Assembly (NCBI GenBank): GCA_003166055.1
Contig: PMWR01000548.1
Location: 1 to 7,541, forward strand
DNA: 7,541 bases
Direction of reading: 5' to 3'
Source of the DNA: Acidobacteriaceae bacterium
Lineage (GTDB): Bacteria; Acidobacteriota; Terriglobia; Terriglobales; Acidobacteriaceae
Below are positions 6,451-7,541 of the stretch, one piece after another. Every line of letters begins with the position of its first letter. Position 1 is the stretch's first letter. The notes beneath the pieces were generated by a model, which did not search any database, was not told the origin of the DNA, and saw only the letters and a list, made by a program, of their open reading frames with translations. The translations under genes and the position numbers were made by a program.

Positions 6451-6455
6451 CCTCC
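6451..6455 (-). promoter_or_regulatory. Strong Shine-Dalgarno of the 11-codon upstream ORF
   Basis: GGAGG with 6-nt spacing to an ATG, in the context GGAGGAGAACC. It is stronger than the site used by the MATE gene itself. An upstream CCTC can form a small 4-bp stem with its GAGG. Confidence 0.55.
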
Positions 6456-6568
6456 GTGGCCGAGGTCGGCGGGTTTTTAGATAGTACCGCAGTTTTGGGT
6501 TTGAAGGCTAGGAGAATGGTGAACCGGTCTTGATTTTGCTCGGATTCGATCCAAACGCCCCGTTGGAT

Positions 6569-7330
6569 TTATTTGCGCGTCTGTTCCTTGAGAACGATCT
6601 CCCGGTAGGTCTCGAAGCTGTTTTGACGGTCGACTCGCTTGCCTTGCGCTTCCAGTTCCGACCTCCGCTTCTGGTGCGCGGCCCAGGTATCACTGGCATT
6701 TGCCGCGGAGCAAATGTTGACCACAATCGAAGAGATGAAGCCGCTATCGTCCCCGAAGTTTTTCGAAACCAGAAGAGTTCCATCCTGAAACAGCGTGTGG
6801 AACGTGAAGCCAAGGCTGTTGGGATGGGCATAGGCCGTCTTGTCTTTGAAGATGAAAACAGGATTTCCGGTTAGAAGCCTGGGCCCGCTGAAGGTCATCG
6901 GCACACGGTTCCGTCTCATATGAAGGACGACGATGGCAGGAAAGATCAAGGCCAGCCGAAAGACCGACATGGAGTCGCCGACGAAAAATAGCAAGTCAAA
7001 GCCCAAACCCGCCAGAAGCGCTGTTTCGGATTGATATCGCGTGCGGATACGCTGTTCAAATTCCGGGGAGAAGATCTGGACAAGTCCGATTGTGCCGAAT
7101 GTTTTGTCAAAGAGGATGGGCAACAACCTGAGGAAAAGCACAAATGCGGCGATGAGTGCCAGAAGGAGGCGCGGTGAGAAACCGAGGCTGTGTTTTCCGG
7201 CCAGTCCCTTCGTGAGCAGGAAGGTGACCAACGCGACGAATACCACTACGCCGAGGAGAAGCAGCGGCTTTGGGCCGGATCGATCTGAGACTTGTGGCTG
7301 GGCTTTGAGTGCTTCAGGTTCGCCTTCCAT
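6569..7330 (-). CDS. Hypothetical multi-pass membrane protein
   Basis: I do not recognise the family. The 253-aa product has a short polar N-terminus and four hydrophobic segments at about 22-40, 54-74, 103-118 and 122-138. A soluble C-terminal part of about 115 residues follows, probably cytoplasmic, with RMRRNR-like basic residues right after the last helix (HMRRNR, 137-142) and a charged helical tail (about 217-253). The soluble part has a strand-rich look (NPVFIFKDKTAYAHP, TLLVSKNFGDD). The ATG at 7330 is chosen because AGGAG at 7337-7341 lies 6 nt upstream; an in-frame ATG at 7348 has no such site and would add six residues. It starts 46 nt after the DUF58 gene and likely shares its transcript, so it may work with that system, but nothing in the sequence proves it. 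Confidence 0.75.
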   Translation of the reverse strand: MEGEPEALKAQPQVSDRSGPKPLLLLGVVVFVALVTFLLTKGLAGKHSLGFSPRLLLALIAAFVLFLRLLPILFDKTFGTIGLVQIFSPEFEQRIRTRYQSETALLAGLGFDLLFFVGDSMSVFRLALIFPAIVVLHMRRNRVPMTFSGPRLLTGNPVFIFKDKTAYAHPNSLGFTFHTLFQDGTLLVSKNFGDDSGFISSIVVNICSAANASDTWAAHQKRRSELEAQGKRVDRQNSFETYREIVLKEQTRK

Positions 7331-7336
7331 TTCTTT

Positions 7337-7341
7337 CTCCT
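7337..7341 (-). promoter_or_regulatory. Ribosome binding site deciding the membrane-protein start
   Basis: AGGAG lies 6 nt upstream of the ATG at 7330 and overlaps the first codons of the alternative ATG at 7348, so the downstream start is preferred. Confidence 0.65.
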
Positions 7342-7376
7342 TGCACATTCACGTCAACAGCAGAACCAGGCCGGCA

Positions 7377-7541
7377 CTAGACCATCGCCCGTTCTTTGAC
7401 GGTGAGGTAGTTGTTGAGGACGGTGGAGGTTAGGGCTTCGGGGTTGAGGTCGAGGGTGAGTGCGCCGTGCTCGTGGAGGCGGGCGAGGAGCAGTTCGCGG
7501 CGGCCGGCCATCTCCTGGGCGGCGGCGGCGCGGAACATCTG
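7377..7541 (-). CDS. DUF58-family protein, C-terminal fragment (runs off the window)
   Basis: Only the last 54 codons and the TAG stop are present; the gene continues beyond the right edge. The fragment reads through a helix rich in Ala and Arg, then RRELLLARLHEHGALTLDL (14-32), then LTSTVLNNYLTVKERAMV (37-54). This matches the usual end of DUF58 proteins: a von Willebrand A-like fold whose last strand reads G-x-L-x-x-D and whose last helix reads L-x-x-x-x-V-N-x-Y-L-x-x-K. DUF58 genes normally lie beside a MoxR-type AAA+ ATPase and membrane proteins, which would be upstream, outside the window. GC is high. The call rests on the C-terminal pattern only; the catalytic or metal-binding part cannot be seen. 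Confidence 0.7.
   Translation of the reverse strand, partial: QMFRAAAAQEMAGRRELLLARLHEHGALTLDLNPEALTSTVLNNYLTVKERAMV

Noticed and set aside
6488..6520. Promoter for the MATE leader (TTCAAA, 16-nt spacing, TATCTA)
   Set aside because: Only about 4 of 6 and 3 of 6 consensus matches, too weak to list.
6549..6568. Stem ATCCAA/TTGGAT directly after the membrane-protein stop, considered as a terminator
   Set aside because: The stem is only 6 bp and no T-run follows on the minus strand.
1..7541. CRISPR array, tRNA, rRNA, insertion sequence or integrase
   Set aside because: Looked for and not seen; repeats present are palindromic singles or a two-copy 10-mer, not regularly spaced.

Overview
The window looks like a chromosomal fragment of a fairly high-GC soil-type bacterium, most likely an Acidobacteriota member (Terriglobia/Acidobacteriaceae). 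The clues are the style of the TolC-family protein, the DUF58 C-terminus, and intergenic palindromes that resemble dispersed repeats I remember from those genomes. No rRNA or conserved marker is present, so the assignment is an inference.

Every supportable gene is on the minus strand. Read in the direction of transcription (high to low coordinates), the order is: (1) the last 54 codons of a DUF58 protein; (2) after 46 nt, a 253-aa four-helix membrane protein of unknown function, probably in the same operon; (3) a leader of about 190 nt with an 11-codon upstream ORF behind a strong Shine-Dalgarno, a hairpin, and then a MATE-family efflux transporter; (4) a 423-bp gene-free stretch holding several inverted repeats, two of which look like dispersed intergenic repeats; (5) a TolC-like outer-membrane efflux protein with a signal peptide and no pump partners in the window; (6) a full-length 928-aa MmeI-like (type IIL) single-protein restriction-modification enzyme.

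The MmeI-like gene is the clearest accessory element. Nuclease and methyltransferase motifs are both intact. Its base composition is visibly lower in GC than the tolC and MATE genes: hand counts of two sample 60-base lines gave about 48-55% against about 62-70%. It should act alone, methylating one strand of its site and cutting unmodified DNA. Transport genes occupy the middle of the window, but MATE pumps do not need TolC, so there is no evidence that the two proteins form one machine.

The least explained element is the leader of the MATE gene: a well-initiated 11-residue peptide ORF, a duplicated 10-mer and an 8-bp hairpin directly before the ribosome binding site. This layout would suit translation- or ligand-dependent control of the pump. 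I found no CRISPR array, tRNA, rRNA, transposase or integrase.
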